From assembly GCF_027571405.1 (NCBI RefSeq), contig NZ_CP092968.1, positions 372,001-436,000 on the forward strand: a stretch of DNA of 64,000 bases. The letters are read 5' to 3'. Source of the stretch: Methylocystis parvus OBBP. GTDB taxonomy: Bacteria; Pseudomonadota; Alphaproteobacteria; Rhizobiales; Beijerinckiaceae. Shown piece by piece: positions 34,693 through 44,492 of this stretch. The notes under the pieces are model-generated. The model was not told where the DNA came from. It searched no databases and worked only from the letters and a program-made list of their open reading frames with translations. Positions within the stretch are counted from its first letter, which is position 1; every line of letters begins with the position of its first letter. A program made the translations under genes and the position numbers.

Positions 34693-35274
34693 CTAAGCTT
34701 TGTCGCGCGCGGCGCGCAGCCGGGCGAATGGCGATGCGGGGTCCGTCGGCGCCTCGGGCGAGGGCTCGACGAATTCGGCCCCAGGTTTTCGCGGATAGGG
34801 ATCGAGCGCAAGGGTGAGAAATTCCGACACGATCTCGCCCAGATCCACCGCGCCGCCGATCAGCGGGTCGGGCGGATCGTCGCTCAAAATCTCGGCCTCG
34901 ACCGGTTCGGGCTCCGCGTCGCGCCGGCGGGAGCGGGGCCGCGGCGCCTCCTTTGGCGGGGCGAAGCGCAGTTCGATGGGCTCGGCGACGTCGATTTCGA
35001 AGTCCTCGAGCGTGAGCACGCAGGTTTGCCGGAGGCGCGCGCGCAACTCGCCCGTCACTTCGAGCCCGTCGCCGCGCCAGCGCTGCGCGCGCAGCGTCGC
35101 TGTGAGAGCGAGGAGGGCGGGAAAGTTGTTCAGCTCGGCGATGGCGTCGCGTTCGGCCTCCGTCGCGACGATCTCCACATCGAGTCCCTCCGGCGGAACC
35201 TCCGTCGCCATCAGCGGGCGCGACAGCGGCGCGGCTCCGGCAGGTCCCCCGCTTCCGGGCGTTTCATCGTTCAT
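34693..35274 (-). CDS. YceD/DUF177-family protein (23S rRNA accumulation)
   Basis: A 193-residue member of the YceD family, tied to 23S rRNA accumulation and, in plants, rRNA processing. The core signature is LRARLRQTCVLTLEDFEIDV (the C-V-L-T-L-E/P motif), with VDLGEIVSEFLTLALDPYPR near the end, and the C-terminus is the usual SPFARLRAARDKA. The start at 35274 (MNDETPG) is the likeliest; upstream sequence to 35466 has no similarity. It is divergent from bamE. Confidence 0.88.
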   Translation of the reverse strand: MNDETPGSGGPAGAAPLSRPLMATEVPPEGLDVEIVATEAERDAIAELNNFPALLALTATLRAQRWRGDGLEVTGELRARLRQTCVLTLEDFEIDVAEPIELRFAPPKEAPRPRSRRRDAEPEPVEAEILSDDPPDPLIGGAVDLGEIVSEFLTLALDPYPRKPGAEFVEPSPEAPTDPASPFARLRAARDKA

Positions 35275-35467
35275 CAGTCTTTCTCTTTCATGCTGGCGAC
35301 GCCGTTCATCACTAGATACGCGGCCGGCGTCCCCGGCGCCACTCTGGCGGCGCGGGCGCGAGCGGCTTGCTTTCGCTACAATTGAAGGATAGCGAAGCCG
35401 CATTGCAGTGCGAATTGTCCGGCGCGGCTCGCCGTGTCCGGCTGATAATCGGGGTTTGGAGATCAAG

Positions 35468-35938
35468 ATGGCGGGGCTGGCCTATCGCGGGGTTCTTAAA
35501 GGCTTCTTCGGTGCGACGACGGTAAGGGTCGCCGCGGCGTTCGGGGTCGCTTTATCGCTTTCGGGTTGCCTCGGCTATGACGGCGTCATCAATCGCGGCG
35601 CGGTGATCGACTCCCGAAAGGTCGCCCAGGTGAAGCCGGGCATGTTGGCTCCGCAGGTGATGCAGGCGCTCGGCACGCCCTCGACCACTTCCACCATCGG
35701 CGGCGACGCCTGGTATTATGTGAGCCAGAGACTCGAGCGCTCGGCTGCCTTTATGCCGGCGAACATCGTCGATCAGCACGTTCTCGCCGTTTATTTCGAT
35801 AAGTCGCGCAAGGTGACGCGCATCGCCGATTACGGGCTGGAGGACGGCAAGCCGGTCGACTTTCTGTCCCGGACGACTCCTGTCGCCGGTCCCGATTACC
35901 ACCTGATCCAGTCCCTCCTGTCCAAGGTTTCGCTCTGA
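35468..35938 (+). CDS. bamE: Outer membrane assembly lipoprotein BamE
   Basis: A 156-residue lipoprotein of the BAM complex. A signal segment with the lipobox LSGC (VALSLSGCLGYDG) precedes the SmpA/OmlA fold: VAQVKPGMLAPQVMQALGTP, then STIGGDAWYYVSQ and LAVYFDKSRKVTRIADYGLE. The start at 35468 lies just before the hydrophobic region; the ATG at 35408 would add 20 residues and was not chosen. A clear terminator follows. Confidence 0.92.
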   Translation: MAGLAYRGVLKGFFGATTVRVAAAFGVALSLSGCLGYDGVINRGAVIDSRKVAQVKPGMLAPQVMQALGTPSTTSTIGGDAWYYVSQRLERSAAFMPANIVDQHVLAVYFDKSRKVTRIADYGLEDGKPVDFLSRTTPVAGPDYHLIQSLLSKVSL

Positions 35939-35963
35939 CCGCGGCGCTCATGGCGTAAATAAG

Positions 35964-35993
35964 GCCGGGCGCCGGGCGCCCGGCTTAATTTTT
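35964..35993 (+). terminator. Intrinsic terminator of bamE
   Basis: GCCGGGCGC (35964-35972) and GCGCCCGGC (35976-35984) form a tight hairpin with a 3-nt loop, followed by TTAATTTTT. It lies 25 bp after the bamE stop. Confidence 0.85.
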
Positions 35994-36148
35994 CTTCATG
36001 ATTCTGGTTTTCAAAAGCTTTTATTGCGAATTAGCCGATGCGCGAATGTGGCGCGCCTGTGACGCTTCCTGTCGCTCTTTTGCCCTTGATTGCGGCTAAC
36101 CTCCTGAATGAGCCGCAATTTGCGGAGCTAGGGAGTTCAACGCGACGC

Positions 36149-37180
36149 ATGAGCGATCTGACGCTGTCCAACACTGAGTCCGCGCATCGATTGAGTTTGG
36201 GAGACCGGCTGGCGCTTATCTGCGCGGACCGTTCCTTCTACATCCTGCTCCGGACCTTCTGCGTTGGCGCGGTTCTGTCGGCGCTCGCGGCCCTGAGCTT
36301 AGCGGTCAAGCGCGACGAGATCCCCCATGAGCGTCTGAGCAGGATCGCGAAGGTCCGCACGCCCGCCACGCCCTTCATGCAGTTGACGAGCGGCGAGGAT
36401 GAATCGGCGCTCGACAGCGACTTTTCGCTGGAGCAGGCGGCCTTGACCTGGTCGCACCGCCTCGCCGAAGGCGACGAGGCCCCCGACGCGTCCGGCGTGA
36501 TGCGTTTTGGCCCGGTGAAAGTGCAGCAGTCGATTGTCGAGCGCGTCGTCCAGGCCGCCAATAAGACCGAGATGGACCCGGCGCTGCTCATGGCGATCGC
36601 CGACAAGGAATCCAACTTCTCGACGACGGCCAAGGCGCGCACCTCCTCGGCGAGCGGGCTCTTCCAGTTCGTCGAGAAGACCTGGTTGCAGGCGGTCAAG
36701 AGCTTCGGCCACCTCTATGGCCGGGGGGATGAGGCGAACGCCATCGCCGACGCCTCGGAAGCGATCGGCGCCGTCGCTCCGCAAAAAAAGGCGAAGATCC
36801 TCAGCCTGCGCAATGATCCCTATCTTTCCGCGGCGCTCGCGGCGGAGATGCTGAAAAAAGACGGGACGAAGATTTCCGAGAAGATCGGCCGTCCGTTGAC
36901 GGCCGGCGAGACCTACCTCATCCACTTCCTCGGGCCGGACGACACGGAACGCTTCATGACCGCGCTCGTCGCGACGCCGAACATGTCGGCGGCGGCGCTG
37001 CTGCCCAAGCCCGCCCGCGCCAACCGCCCGATCTTCTATGAGCCGGCGGGCCGCAAGATGCGCGAGAAGACGCTGGCCGAGGTCCACGAGGCCTTCGAGG
37101 CCATGATGGAAAAGCGCACGACGCGTTACGAGGACGTGGCGCAGAAACTGCCGGCGGGCGCGATGGCTTACACGGAATAG
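36149..37180 (+). CDS. Lytic transglycosylase-like (SLT domain) protein
   Basis: A 343-residue protein, probably anchored by one N-terminal span (LRTFCVGAVLSALAALSLAV). The SLT lysozyme-like fold is at about 125-275: MDPALLMAIADKESNFSTTA has the catalytic glutamate (E in KESNF), then SASGLFQFVEKTWLQAVKSF and GETYLIHFLGPDDTERFMTA. Such enzymes cleave peptidoglycan to allow insertion of envelope machines. The start at 36149 leaves a long spacer from the AGGGAG at 36129-36135; an alternative upstream start at 36038 is open. No secretion-system genes are adjacent. Confidence 0.82.
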   Translation: MSDLTLSNTESAHRLSLGDRLALICADRSFYILLRTFCVGAVLSALAALSLAVKRDEIPHERLSRIAKVRTPATPFMQLTSGEDESALDSDFSLEQAALTWSHRLAEGDEAPDASGVMRFGPVKVQQSIVERVVQAANKTEMDPALLMAIADKESNFSTTAKARTSSASGLFQFVEKTWLQAVKSFGHLYGRGDEANAIADASEAIGAVAPQKKAKILSLRNDPYLSAALAAEMLKKDGTKISEKIGRPLTAGETYLIHFLGPDDTERFMTALVATPNMSAAALLPKPARANRPIFYEPAGRKMREKTLAEVHEAFEAMMEKRTTRYEDVAQKLPAGAMAYTE

Positions 37181-37273
37181 GCTGCGGCGGCGCCCGATTT
37201 TCGCTCAGCTCCCTCCGCCGCGGCGTGACGGCCGGGGCGGCGGGGGCGCCTCGTCGCATCGAAACGCCGTCGC

Positions 37274-38188
37274 TCACGCGCCCGTCATCAAATCCAGATT
37301 CTGCACGGCCGCCCCCGACGCGCCCTTGCCGAGATTGTCGAGCCGCGCGACCAGCACCGTGTGACGCTGCGCTTCATTGGCGAAGACGAAGATCTCCATA
37401 TCGTCCGTGCCGTTCAGCGCGAGCGCGTCGAGGCGTCCGGTTTCGGGCGCCTCTACGACGCGCACATGCGGCGCGCCCGCGTAATGGCGGCGATAGGCGG
37501 CCTCGATGTCGGCGGCCTTCGGCTTGCCGGGCAGGGCGTCGAGCGCGAGCGGGATCGACACCAGCATGCCCTGCCGGAAATTGCCTACCGACGGGACAAA
37601 GAGCGGCCGCGCCGTCAATTTCGAATAGGCCATGATTTCGGGAATGTGCTTGTGTTCGAGTCCGAGCGCGTAGAGTTCGAAAGCGGGCGCTTCCCCCTTT
37701 TCGTACGCTTCGATCATCTGGCGCCCGCCGCCCGAATAGCCGGAGACGGCGTTGATCGTCAGCGGCTGGTCGGGCTGGATCAGGCCGGCGTCGACGAGCG
37801 GACGCAGCAGCGCAATCGAGCCCGTGGCGTAGCAGCCGACATTGGCGACGCGCTTCGCCGCGGCGACCGCCTCCGCCTGTCCGGCGCAAAGCTCGGGAAA
37901 TCCATAGACCCAGCCAGGCGCGACGCGATGCGCGGTCGAGGCGTCGAGCAGCCGCGGGGCCGCGTCGCCAAGCGCGGCGCAGAGCGCGACCGTCTCCTTG
38001 GCGGCGGCGTCGGGCAGGCAGAGAATGGCGACGTCGACGGAGGCGAGGATTGCGCGCTTGGCCTCGACATCCTTGCGCTTCTCGAAGGGGATGGCGACGA
38101 TCTCGATATCCGCGCGGGCCGCAAGACGCTCCCGGATTTCGAGCCCGGTCGTGCCGGCGTCGCCGTCGATGAAAACCTTGGTGGCCAT
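37274..38188 (-). CDS. argC: N-acetyl-gamma-glutamyl-phosphate reductase (short type)
   Basis: ArgC reduces N-acetylglutamyl phosphate in arginine synthesis. The 304-residue protein is the short alphaproteobacterial form. The nucleotide site is in [20 protein letters not shown], the catalytic C119 in [13 protein letters not shown], and the HK region in [11 protein letters not shown]. The start at 38188 (MATKVFIDG) fits; the frame continues to 38269 without support. In many relatives argC follows rpsI, but here rplM-rpsI lie about 8 kb away. Confidence 0.94.
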   Translation of the reverse strand: MATKVFIDGDAGTTGLEIRERLAARADIEIVAIPFEKRKDVEAKRAILASVDVAILCLPDAAAKETVALCAALGDAAPRLLDASTAHRVAPGWVYGFPELCAGQAEAVAAAKRVANVGCYATGSIALLRPLVDAGLIQPDQPLTINAVSGYSGGGRQMIEAYEKGEAPAFELYALGLEHKHIPEIMAYSKLTARPLFVPSVGNFRQGMLVSIPLALDALPGKPKAADIEAAYRRHYAGAPHVRVVEAPETGRLDALALNGTDDMEIFVFANEAQRHTVLVARLDNLGKGASGAAVQNLDLMTGA

Positions 38189-38265
38189 GGAGTGAACCTC
38201 GCGAGGGACGCGCTCTTTTGGGCGGCTTGGATGATGGCTGCGTGACAACTTGTCAACACGTTCCA

Positions 38266-40062
38266 TCACATGAGCGAGCGCGCCAGTGCGACGATTGACT
38301 CGACGGGCGCCTCGAATTCGAAATGATCGCCATGATAGGCGCGGCCCGGCGTCGCCGAAGCGTCGATCATCACCCTGTGCAGGCGATGTCCCGTAAGATG
38401 CGAGATATAGAGATATTCATTCGAGACATAGTTGCTCGTCGCGATTTCGACGACATTCGCGCCTTCCGGCATGAAGGGCGTGTTCCACAGCGCGGCGCCG
38501 AATTGTCCGATCGCGACTTTGGCGTTCGACATGAGCGCGATCTGCTCGCCGAGCGGCATTTCGTGCGGCCTAGCGACGTGAAATCCGGCGCGGCGCAAGG
38601 CTTCGGCGAGAGCCGTCTCATTCGTCATCCGACGCGCGGAGGGAAACCCCTGGCGGCTGAGAAACACATATTCCGGCCCCCCCGAAATCATGCGGGGCGC
38701 AAAGCGCCGTTTGACGAAGTCGAGAAACTCGGCGGCGCGCGCCGGCGGCTTGGTGTTGGCGAAGGTGCAGAGAGGCGACGGATATAGCAGGCGCTTGCCG
38801 CGCACATATCGCGCTTTCGTTTCGACGATCGCCTCGGGCGGCGCGCCCAGAGTGGCGAGGTCGCGCTTTTGGCGATCATCGAGCGGCGGGCAAAGCAGCT
38901 TCAGCCGGCCGTCGCGAACGGAGTCGAGCACGAGATAGACTGAAAATAGCGAGTTCATCAGCCAGTGGCCGTAATTGGCGCGGCTCGCCCAGCTCGTGCA
39001 AAGCATCAGCGCCGCGCCTGGCGGCGCCTCTTCCAGCAAGCTGGAGTCGCGCCGCCAGGCGTAGCGGTCTCCGAGCCGGAAGATATCCGGCGCGCGGCCT
39101 TCCGCTCCGGGCGAGAGGATTGTCGCGAAGGCGGAGTCGCCCCAGACCTTGCCGCCATCGAACGTCACGAGCCCGTTGACGACGTCGACGCAGGCGTCCT
39201 CGAAGGCGGCGATATAGAGCGGCGGCGCGGCCCAGGCGCATTGACCGAGCAGGCGAGAGAAATCCGGGCTGTCGCGCCCAAGCGAGGTCTCCAGCGAAAA
39301 GCTCGGCGTCGCATCGTGTTCTTCCGCTTGAGAGAGCGGCAGCAGGACGTAGGGAGCTTTTTGCGGCGTCGCAATTCGCTCGGCGGGTTCGAGTTCGCCG
39401 ACAGGGGCATTCGAATTCGGGTCGCGCACGAAGCGCAGCGGGTAAACCAGCGACGCGGCGTTGCGCTTCCCGTAGCGGCGCTGTAGGCGGCCTTCCGCCT
39501 GCCCATGCGCGCGCCAATGCTTGCGTCCGGACGCCGCTCCGCCTTGCGCGACGGCGGCGGCGACGTCGGGATTGGCCGCGAGATAGCCGGCTTCGTCGAA
39601 TGTCTCGTCCGTCGGCGTTTCGATCGCGCCGAGCGCCTGATCGAGCGCGCCCTCAATCTCGCGAAAGAGGAAATTCGCATTGAGAGCCTCGTCGACGCGC
39701 CGCTTCAGGTCGGGCGACCCGGATTGCGCGATGGCCTGCGACTTCTCGCGCAATCCCTTGTCGAAGGCCGCGGCGACGCGCCAATAATCCTCCGTGCTGA
39801 AGGCGCGGCGAAGAAAGCCGTTCAGCACGGGAACCGCGGCGATGTCGCGCGCTGCGCGCAGGCGCAACAGATTGAGAGCGAGAGCGGCGCGAGACAGGGA
39901 TGCGAGCGACGAGGCGCCGAGCGCGTTTTCTTCCGGAGAGAAAGAAGGCGGCGGCGCCGAAATGCGCAGCATAATGCGACTGACCAATTCGTCGGGCGCG
40001 AGAACGGCCGGAAGCGTTTGCGGCTTTTTTCGAAATATGTCCGTCAAAGTGGGTCTGCGCAT
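38266..40062 (-). CDS. GT61-family glycosyltransferase with a large N-terminal extension
   Basis: A 598-residue protein. The C-terminal 350 or so residues match the DUF563/GT61 family: [40 protein letters not shown] and [20 protein letters not shown]. The N-terminal 230 residues hold a helical stretch and the motif [12 protein letters not shown], ending in GQAEGRL, a short repeat type often attached to glycosyltransferases and methyltransferases. The enzyme may build part of a surface glycan. The start at 40062 has a GGGAGA ribosome binding site; the frame is open to 40239. It is divergent from the flavodoxin-like gene. Confidence 0.85.
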   Translation of the reverse strand: MRRPTLTDIFRKKPQTLPAVLAPDELVSRIMLRISAPPPSFSPEENALGASSLASLSRAALALNLLRLRAARDIAAVPVLNGFLRRAFSTEDYWRVAAAFDKGLREKSQAIAQSGSPDLKRRVDEALNANFLFREIEGALDQALGAIETPTDETFDEAGYLAANPDVAAAVAQGGAASGRKHWRAHGQAEGRLQRRYGKRNAASLVYPLRFVRDPNSNAPVGELEPAERIATPQKAPYVLLPLSQAEEHDATPSFSLETSLGRDSPDFSRLLGQCAWAAPPLYIAAFEDACVDVVNGLVTFDGGKVWGDSAFATILSPGAEGRAPDIFRLGDRYAWRRDSSLLEEAPPGAALMLCTSWASRANYGHWLMNSLFSVYLVLDSVRDGRLKLLCPPLDDRQKRDLATLGAPPEAIVETKARYVRGKRLLYPSPLCTFANTKPPARAAEFLDFVKRRFAPRMISGGPEYVFLSRQGFPSARRMTNETALAEALRRAGFHVARPHEMPLGEQIALMSNAKVAIGQFGAALWNTPFMPEGANVVEIATSNYVSNEYLYISHLTGHRLHRVMIDASATPGRAYHGDHFEFEAPVESIVALARSLM

Positions 40063-40237
40063 GCTGTCTCCCGGCCGCCGCAGGCTGGCGGACGCAGCAT
40101 AGGTTAGGTTGCCGCTGATCAGAAAGCCCCAGTTTTCGACATTTGATCCAGGGCGCTGGCGCGGTTTTTGTTGCGCCATAAATCTTCGAGAAAGCGCGGT
40201 TTCCCGCGCATCTGCTCCCTGCGCATAGGAGGGCGTC

Positions 40238-40408
40238 ATGGCCGTATTGGAAGCAGTGAGATATTACGGAGAAAAGCTCACGGATTCGCTTTATCAGCTC
40301 TCCGTCGCATCAGTCCTCGCCTTCAGCGGGGCGCTGCTCATGCTCGCCGTCGTCGCGGTCGCCGTGACGACGGGGGCGGTCGACGTGCCGGAGTTTCATC
40401 CCAAGTGA
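40238..40408 (+). CDS. 56-residue single-span membrane protein coupled to a flavodoxin-like gene
   Basis: Protein MAVLEAVRYYGEKLTDSLYQ is followed by a hydrophobic span (LSVASVLAFSGALLMLAVVA, VAVTT) and a short acidic end. The ribosome binding site AGGAGG lies just upstream of the ATG, with ideal spacing. Its stop overlaps the GTG of the next gene (GTGA, 40405-40408), strong evidence for expression as a pair. I do not recognise a family. One idea is a membrane tether or partner of the flavoprotein. Confidence 0.7.
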   Translation: MAVLEAVRYYGEKLTDSLYQLSVASVLAFSGALLMLAVVAVAVTTGAVDVPEFHPK

Positions 40409-40872
40409 CGCTTAAGCGCCTTCTCATCATATCGCATGCGCCGTCCGAAAATACGCGGCGCATGCGGGACGCGATGATCGAGGGGGCGCAGGCGCCGGAA
40501 ATTGAGGGCGTGACCGTTTGCGCGCGCGCCGCTTTCGACGCGCAGTCCTCCGACGTGCTCGACGCCGCAGGCGTCCTTCTGCTGACGCCCGAAAATCTCG
40601 GCTATATGAGCGGCGCGCTGAAGGATTTCTTCGACCGCTGCTACTATCCTTGCCTCGACCGCACGGAGGGCCTGCCTTACGCCCTTTGCATCCGCGCGGG
40701 CAGCGACGGAACCGGGACGCGGCGCGGCGTCGAAACGATCGTCGCCGGCCTGCGCTGGCGCGCCATACAGGAGCCGCTGATCTGCCGTGGCGACTGGCGG
40801 GAAAACTTCCTCGCCTCCAGCCGCGAACTTGGAATGCTGATGGCTGCGGGACTCGATGCGGGCGTATTCTGA
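40405..40872 (+). CDS. Flavodoxin-like / NAD(P)H-dependent FMN oxidoreductase family protein
   Basis: A 155-residue flavodoxin-fold protein. The first strand and phosphate loop are LLIISHAPSENTRRMRDAMI, a central LLTPENLGYMSGALKDFFDR is typical of NADPH-dependent FMN reductases and flavodoxins, and CIRAGSDGTGTRRGVETI follows. The GTG start overlaps the stop of the small membrane protein. Reaction and electron partner are unknown; a quinone or nitro-compound reductase is possible. Confidence 0.82.
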   Translation: MTLKRLLIISHAPSENTRRMRDAMIEGAQAPEIEGVTVCARAAFDAQSSDVLDAAGVLLLTPENLGYMSGALKDFFDRCYYPCLDRTEGLPYALCIRAGSDGTGTRRGVETIVAGLRWRAIQEPLICRGDWRENFLASSRELGMLMAAGLDAGVF

Positions 40873-41007
40873 CGCCGCCGCCCCAAGGGGAGAAAATTTC
40901 AGAAGAAATCCCTCATGCTCAGCGACGGCCAGGAAGCCGTCGCCAAGCAGAAGGGCGTTTCGATGACTGACTCGGTCATTGAGCCGGGCCGCGATCTGGC
41001 TTGAACG

Positions 41008-41802
41008 TCAATACTTCGCCAGCACCGGCGCTCCGCCGCTGAACAGGTTGAAGTGATAGTTCACGCCCGCGCGGACCGTGTGGAAGCGGGTGTGATTGTT
41101 GACGTTGTTGAGGCCGAAGCCGGGGTTGAACGCCCAGTTCTGGTTGTTGCCGGAAACGTCCGTGTAGAGATATTCGACCTTGGCGGACCAGTTCTGCATG
41201 AACAGCCATTCCGCGCCGCCGCCGACGGTCCAGCCCGTCTGAACGGCGCTGTTCTGGTTCCACCAGAAGTTACGCTGCACGTCGGCATAGGCGAAGCCGC
41301 CCGTGCCATAAAGCAGGATGCTCGAAAAGGACGGGAAGGTCAGGCCGAGACGGCCGCGAACCGTGCCGAACCAGTTGATGCGCGCAAGATTGCCGCCCCA
41401 GCCGCCGCCATTGTTGGAGCCAATGCTGGTTCCCTGGAAATCGGTCTCAACGCCGACGAGAAGCCATTGGCCGAATTGATAATTATAGCCGAGCTGGCCG
41501 CCGCCGACGACGCCGGCGGAGCCGCCGCCATTGGCGCCCCAGCCCCAACCCACGCCGGGGAAACCGCCCGGAACGGCGATGGCGCCCTGATTCAGCAGCG
41601 CCCAATTGTTCCAGACATTGGACGACGAGGCGTCCTGCCAGCCGCCGCCGATGTTCAAACCGCCATAGAAGCCGGTCCAGATCGGCGGCGGCGGGGGCGG
41701 CGGGGGAAGGACTGGCGCTTCCTTGCGAGAGGGGAGGTCGGCGGCGACCGCCGATCCGGCCGCGAGAAGCGACGCGGCGACGAGGAGAGAAAATTTCTTC
41801 AT
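41008..41802 (-). CDS. Outer membrane beta-barrel protein, Omp25/31 type
   Basis: A 264-residue porin-like protein. The signal peptide is MKKFSLLVAASLLAAGSAVA, followed by a proline run and WTGFYGGLNIGGGWQ, a family hallmark. It has alternating beta-strand patterns and ends GVNYHFNLFSGGAPVLAKY. It probably adds a barrel to the outer membrane, as do RopB/Omp25 proteins in alphaproteobacteria. The start at 41802 begins the signal peptide; an upstream frame to 41862 was ignored. Confidence 0.9.
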   Translation of the reverse strand: MKKFSLLVAASLLAAGSAVAADLPSRKEAPVLPPPPPPPPIWTGFYGGLNIGGGWQDASSSNVWNNWALLNQGAIAVPGGFPGVGWGWGANGGGSAGVVGGGQLGYNYQFGQWLLVGVETDFQGTSIGSNNGGGWGGNLARINWFGTVRGRLGLTFPSFSSILLYGTGGFAYADVQRNFWWNQNSAVQTGWTVGGGAEWLFMQNWSAKVEYLYTDVSGNNQNWAFNPGFGLNNVNNHTRFHTVRAGVNYHFNLFSGGAPVLAKY

Positions 41803-42161
41803 GTCATCTGCCCTTTTATTGAGAGCCCGCTGAAGTGCTTGGGACCAAGCTCTCGGGTGCAAATTTTTATTACCCTGATTTGCGCCGAAATAGCGCCGAT
41901 AAGTGGAGTATCGGAAAAGTAACGTGCAGTGTGTTGTACGATTGCGACAAAAATACTATAGCTATGCCATTAAAATGGCGCGTATCTAGGTATAACTGCT
42001 TATTCTAAGATTTATAACTTCAGTGATAAGCTTGCGCTGGCTCGGGCAATGCCAAGCTTCATGCAGGCGAATCATTCCCCGAAACTGGCTTCAGCCTTGC
42101 CGCTATCCACAAAGGCTTCTACCTTCTTGACCGAGCGCCGCGAACCGGAAATCTCAGACGC
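41803..42161. other. AT-rich divergent upstream region of the porin and POT genes
   Basis: 359 bases, AT-rich compared with flanking genes, with no ORF or convincing operator. It presumably carries the porin promoter and the promoter of the POT transporter. I could not single out a reliable -35/-10. Confidence 0.4.
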
Positions 42162-43496
42162 ATGATCAAGCCAGTCGGCTTTCTCGGCCATCCGCGCGGG
42201 CTCGCTTTCCTCTTCGGCTCGGAACTGTGGGAGCGATTTTCCTATTACGGCATGCGCGCGCTGCTCGTGCTCTATATGGTCGAGCATCTGCTGACGCCGG
42301 AGCGTTTGACCGGCGCGCTCGGCCTCGCGGAGCTGAAAAGGGCGCTGGAGGCTCTCTCCGGCCCGTTGCCGCCGCAACCTTTCGCGTCGCAGATCTACGG
42401 GCTCTATACCGGCCTCGTCTATCTTACGCCCGTTCTCGGCGGGGTCGTCGCCGATCGCCTGCTTGGCCGAACGCGCACCATCGCCATCGGGGCGGCGATG
42501 ATGGTCGCCGGGCACTTCATGATGGCGGACGAACGCTTGTTTCTGGTCGCTCTGCTCCTCATCGCCTTCGGGTGCGGAGCTTTCAAGCCGAACGTCTCCA
42601 CCCAAGTGGGCGAACTTTACGCGTCTGGCGACGGACGGCGCGACCGCGCCTATTCCATCTTTTATGTCGGCATCAATATCGGAGCCTTCCTCGCGCCGCT
42701 CGTTTGCGGCACGCTCGGCGAGAAATATGGCTGGCACTACGGTTTCGTCGCCGCCGGAATCGGCATGGGCGTCGGCCTCGCCACCTATCTTTCCGGGCGC
42801 GCTTTTCTGCCGCCCGACGCTCTCCCGCGAGGAGCCGCGGCGGCGGCGGCCGACCCGCGATTGAAGCGCGCGCTCTTTTGCATCGCTTTGCTCTTTCTCC
42901 CGTCGACGCTGTTCTGGGCCGCCTTTGAGCAGCAGGGCAATACGATCGCCCTTTGGGCGGCGACCTCGACGGATCGCGGCGTCGGGATTTCGGGATGGCG
43001 GGCCGAAATTCCAGTGACCTGGTTTCAGGCCTTCAATCCGCTGATGATCTTTCTCCTGACGCCGCCGCTCGTCGCCCTCTGGGCGCGGCTTGCAGCGCAG
43101 GGGCGCGAGCCCTCGACGCTGCGCAAGCTTTCGATCGGCTGCATCGGCGTCGCCATGAGCTACGGCGTGATGGCGCTCGCCGCCTATTGGAGCGCGGGCG
43201 CCAGGGCGAGCTGGCTATGGCTGCTCGCCTATTTCGTCGTCATCACGCTTGCGGAACTGCATTTCTCGCCGATCGCCCTTTCGCTCGTCTCCCGCCTCGC
43301 TCCGGAGGGCGCCCGCGCGGCGTTGATGGGCGCATGGTTCGGGTCGATGTTTCTCGGCAATCTCGCCGCCGGATGGCTCGGCGGCTTCTGGTCGAGCATG
43401 CCGACCCAGCAGTTTTTTCTGCTGATGGCGGCGCTCGGAATTGTCGGCGCTGCAATCCTTGAAGCGGCGAGACGTCCGCTCGCCTTTCTCACTTAG
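42162..43496 (+). CDS. POT/PTR-family proton-coupled peptide transporter
   Basis: A 444-residue major-facilitator protein with about 12 spans. The family motif ExxER is seen as GSELWERFSYYGMRALLVLY near the N-terminus, and the second PTR signature as AYSIFYVGINIGAFLAPLVC. It takes up di- and tripeptides with protons across the inner membrane. The gene stops 8 bp inside the 3' end of a convergent DMT gene. Confidence 0.92.
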   Translation: MIKPVGFLGHPRGLAFLFGSELWERFSYYGMRALLVLYMVEHLLTPERLTGALGLAELKRALEALSGPLPPQPFASQIYGLYTGLVYLTPVLGGVVADRLLGRTRTIAIGAAMMVAGHFMMADERLFLVALLLIAFGCGAFKPNVSTQVGELYASGDGRRDRAYSIFYVGINIGAFLAPLVCGTLGEKYGWHYGFVAAGIGMGVGLATYLSGRAFLPPDALPRGAAAAAADPRLKRALFCIALLFLPSTLFWAAFEQQGNTIALWAATSTDRGVGISGWRAEIPVTWFQAFNPLMIFLLTPPLVALWARLAAQGREPSTLRKLSIGCIGVAMSYGVMALAAYWSAGARASWLWLLAYFVVITLAELHFSPIALSLVSRLAPEGARAALMGAWFGSMFLGNLAAGWLGGFWSSMPTQQFFLLMAALGIVGAAILEAARRPLAFLT

Positions 43497-43854
43497 TCTC
43501 GAAAACGAAAAACGCCCCGGCGGCGATCAGGCTGAAGCCAAGCATCGTCCGCCAGGTCGGCGCTTCGCCGAGGACAAGAAATGAGAAGACGGTGAATATC
43601 ACCAGGGTGACGACTTCCTGAATCGTCTTCAGTTGCGCGGCGGAATAGACGCCGTAGCCGATGCGGTTCGCGGGGACGGCCAGGCAATATTCGAAGAGCG
43701 CGATGATCCAGCCCATCATGATCGCTTGCGGCAGCGAGAGGCGCGGGAACTTCAGATGCCCGTACCAGGCGGCGGTCATGAAGAAGTTGGACACGCAGAG
43801 CAGAATGATCGGCGCGACCGCGGGCGAACGTAGGAAGGCGAGCATCGGCTCCAC
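43489..43854 (-). CDS. DUF486/DMT-type membrane protein
   Basis: A 121-residue protein with four hydrophobic spans. It has VAPIILLCVSNFFMTAAWYG, the FEYCLAVPANRIGYGVYSAAQ segment (with E, N and R in the membrane) and LKTIQEVVTLVIFTVFSFLV, matching the DMT/DUF486 family. Substrates are not known. The gene ends inside the tail of the POT gene, 8 bp overlap, convergent. It may form a transcription unit with the cupin gene, whose start is upstream on the other side of a short gap. Confidence 0.85.
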   Translation of the reverse strand: MEPMLAFLRSPAVAPIILLCVSNFFMTAAWYGHLKFPRLSLPQAIMMGWIIALFEYCLAVPANRIGYGVYSAAQLKTIQEVVTLVIFTVFSFLVLGEAPTWRTMLGFSLIAAGAFFVFETK

Positions 43855-43867
43855 TCTTTGGCCGTTT

Positions 43868-44341
43868 CTACTTTTTCGGCAGCAGGATCACATGCTCCTG
43901 CTCGTCGCCGTCATTGCGGGCGACAATGGCGATCGCCGGCTCCGTCTTGCTGAGATTGGTCGGCTGATGCGGCACGTCGGCGGGGATATAAATGAAATCG
44001 CCGGCGACGTTGACGACGCTCTTTTCGAGATGCTCGCCATATTTTGTCTCGACCGAGCCTTGCAGCAAATAGATCGCCGACTCGTAGCCTTTATGGACAT
44101 GCGCCTGCGCCGAAGCGCCGGGCGGGATGACGACCTTCAGCAGGGAGAGGTTCTTGGCTCCGGCGTTCTTGTTCGAAACGCCGGGGAAGAAGGGCAGCGA
44201 CTGCTTTGAGGTCGAGGCGTCCGGCACGCGCACGGTGACGACGTCCTTGCCATTCTTCTCGCCGATAATCTGGGGGTCGCCGGCAAGAGCCGGCGTCGCG
44301 GCCGCGAGGATGGCGAGGACGTTGACGACGTAGGCGCGCAT
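43868..44341 (-). CDS. Exported cupin-domain protein
   Basis: A 157-residue protein with a signal peptide (MRAYVVNVLAILAAATPALA, then GDPQ) and a single cupin barrel: PPGASAQAHVHKGYESAIYL (H-x-H and E) with GDFIYIPADVPHQPTN (second histidine). These residues normally hold a divalent metal. It ends KTEPAIAIVARNDGDEQEHV. The reaction is unknown; periplasmic location is likely. The start at 44341 starts the signal peptide. Confidence 0.85.
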   Translation of the reverse strand: MRAYVVNVLAILAAATPALAGDPQIIGEKNGKDVVTVRVPDASTSKQSLPFFPGVSNKNAGAKNLSLLKVVIPPGASAQAHVHKGYESAIYLLQGSVETKYGEHLEKSVVNVAGDFIYIPADVPHQPTNLSKTEPAIAIVARNDGDEQEHVILLPKK

Positions 44342-44492
44342 GCCGGGCTCCTTCTTGAAACCAACCTGGGACGATCGGGAATCTAGCGCATGCAACAGGC
44401 GTAACCAGAGCCGTCATCAAACGGTCGTGAAATCGCCAATACACAAGCCCCGGGTCAGCGCGGCGCTCATCGCCGCCGGGGGAGGGAATTTG

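Noticed and set aside
40873..41007. Small ORF between the flavodoxin-like and porin genes
   Set aside because: The short frame has no ribosome binding site, no conserved-looking composition and runs into the convergent porin gene's end.
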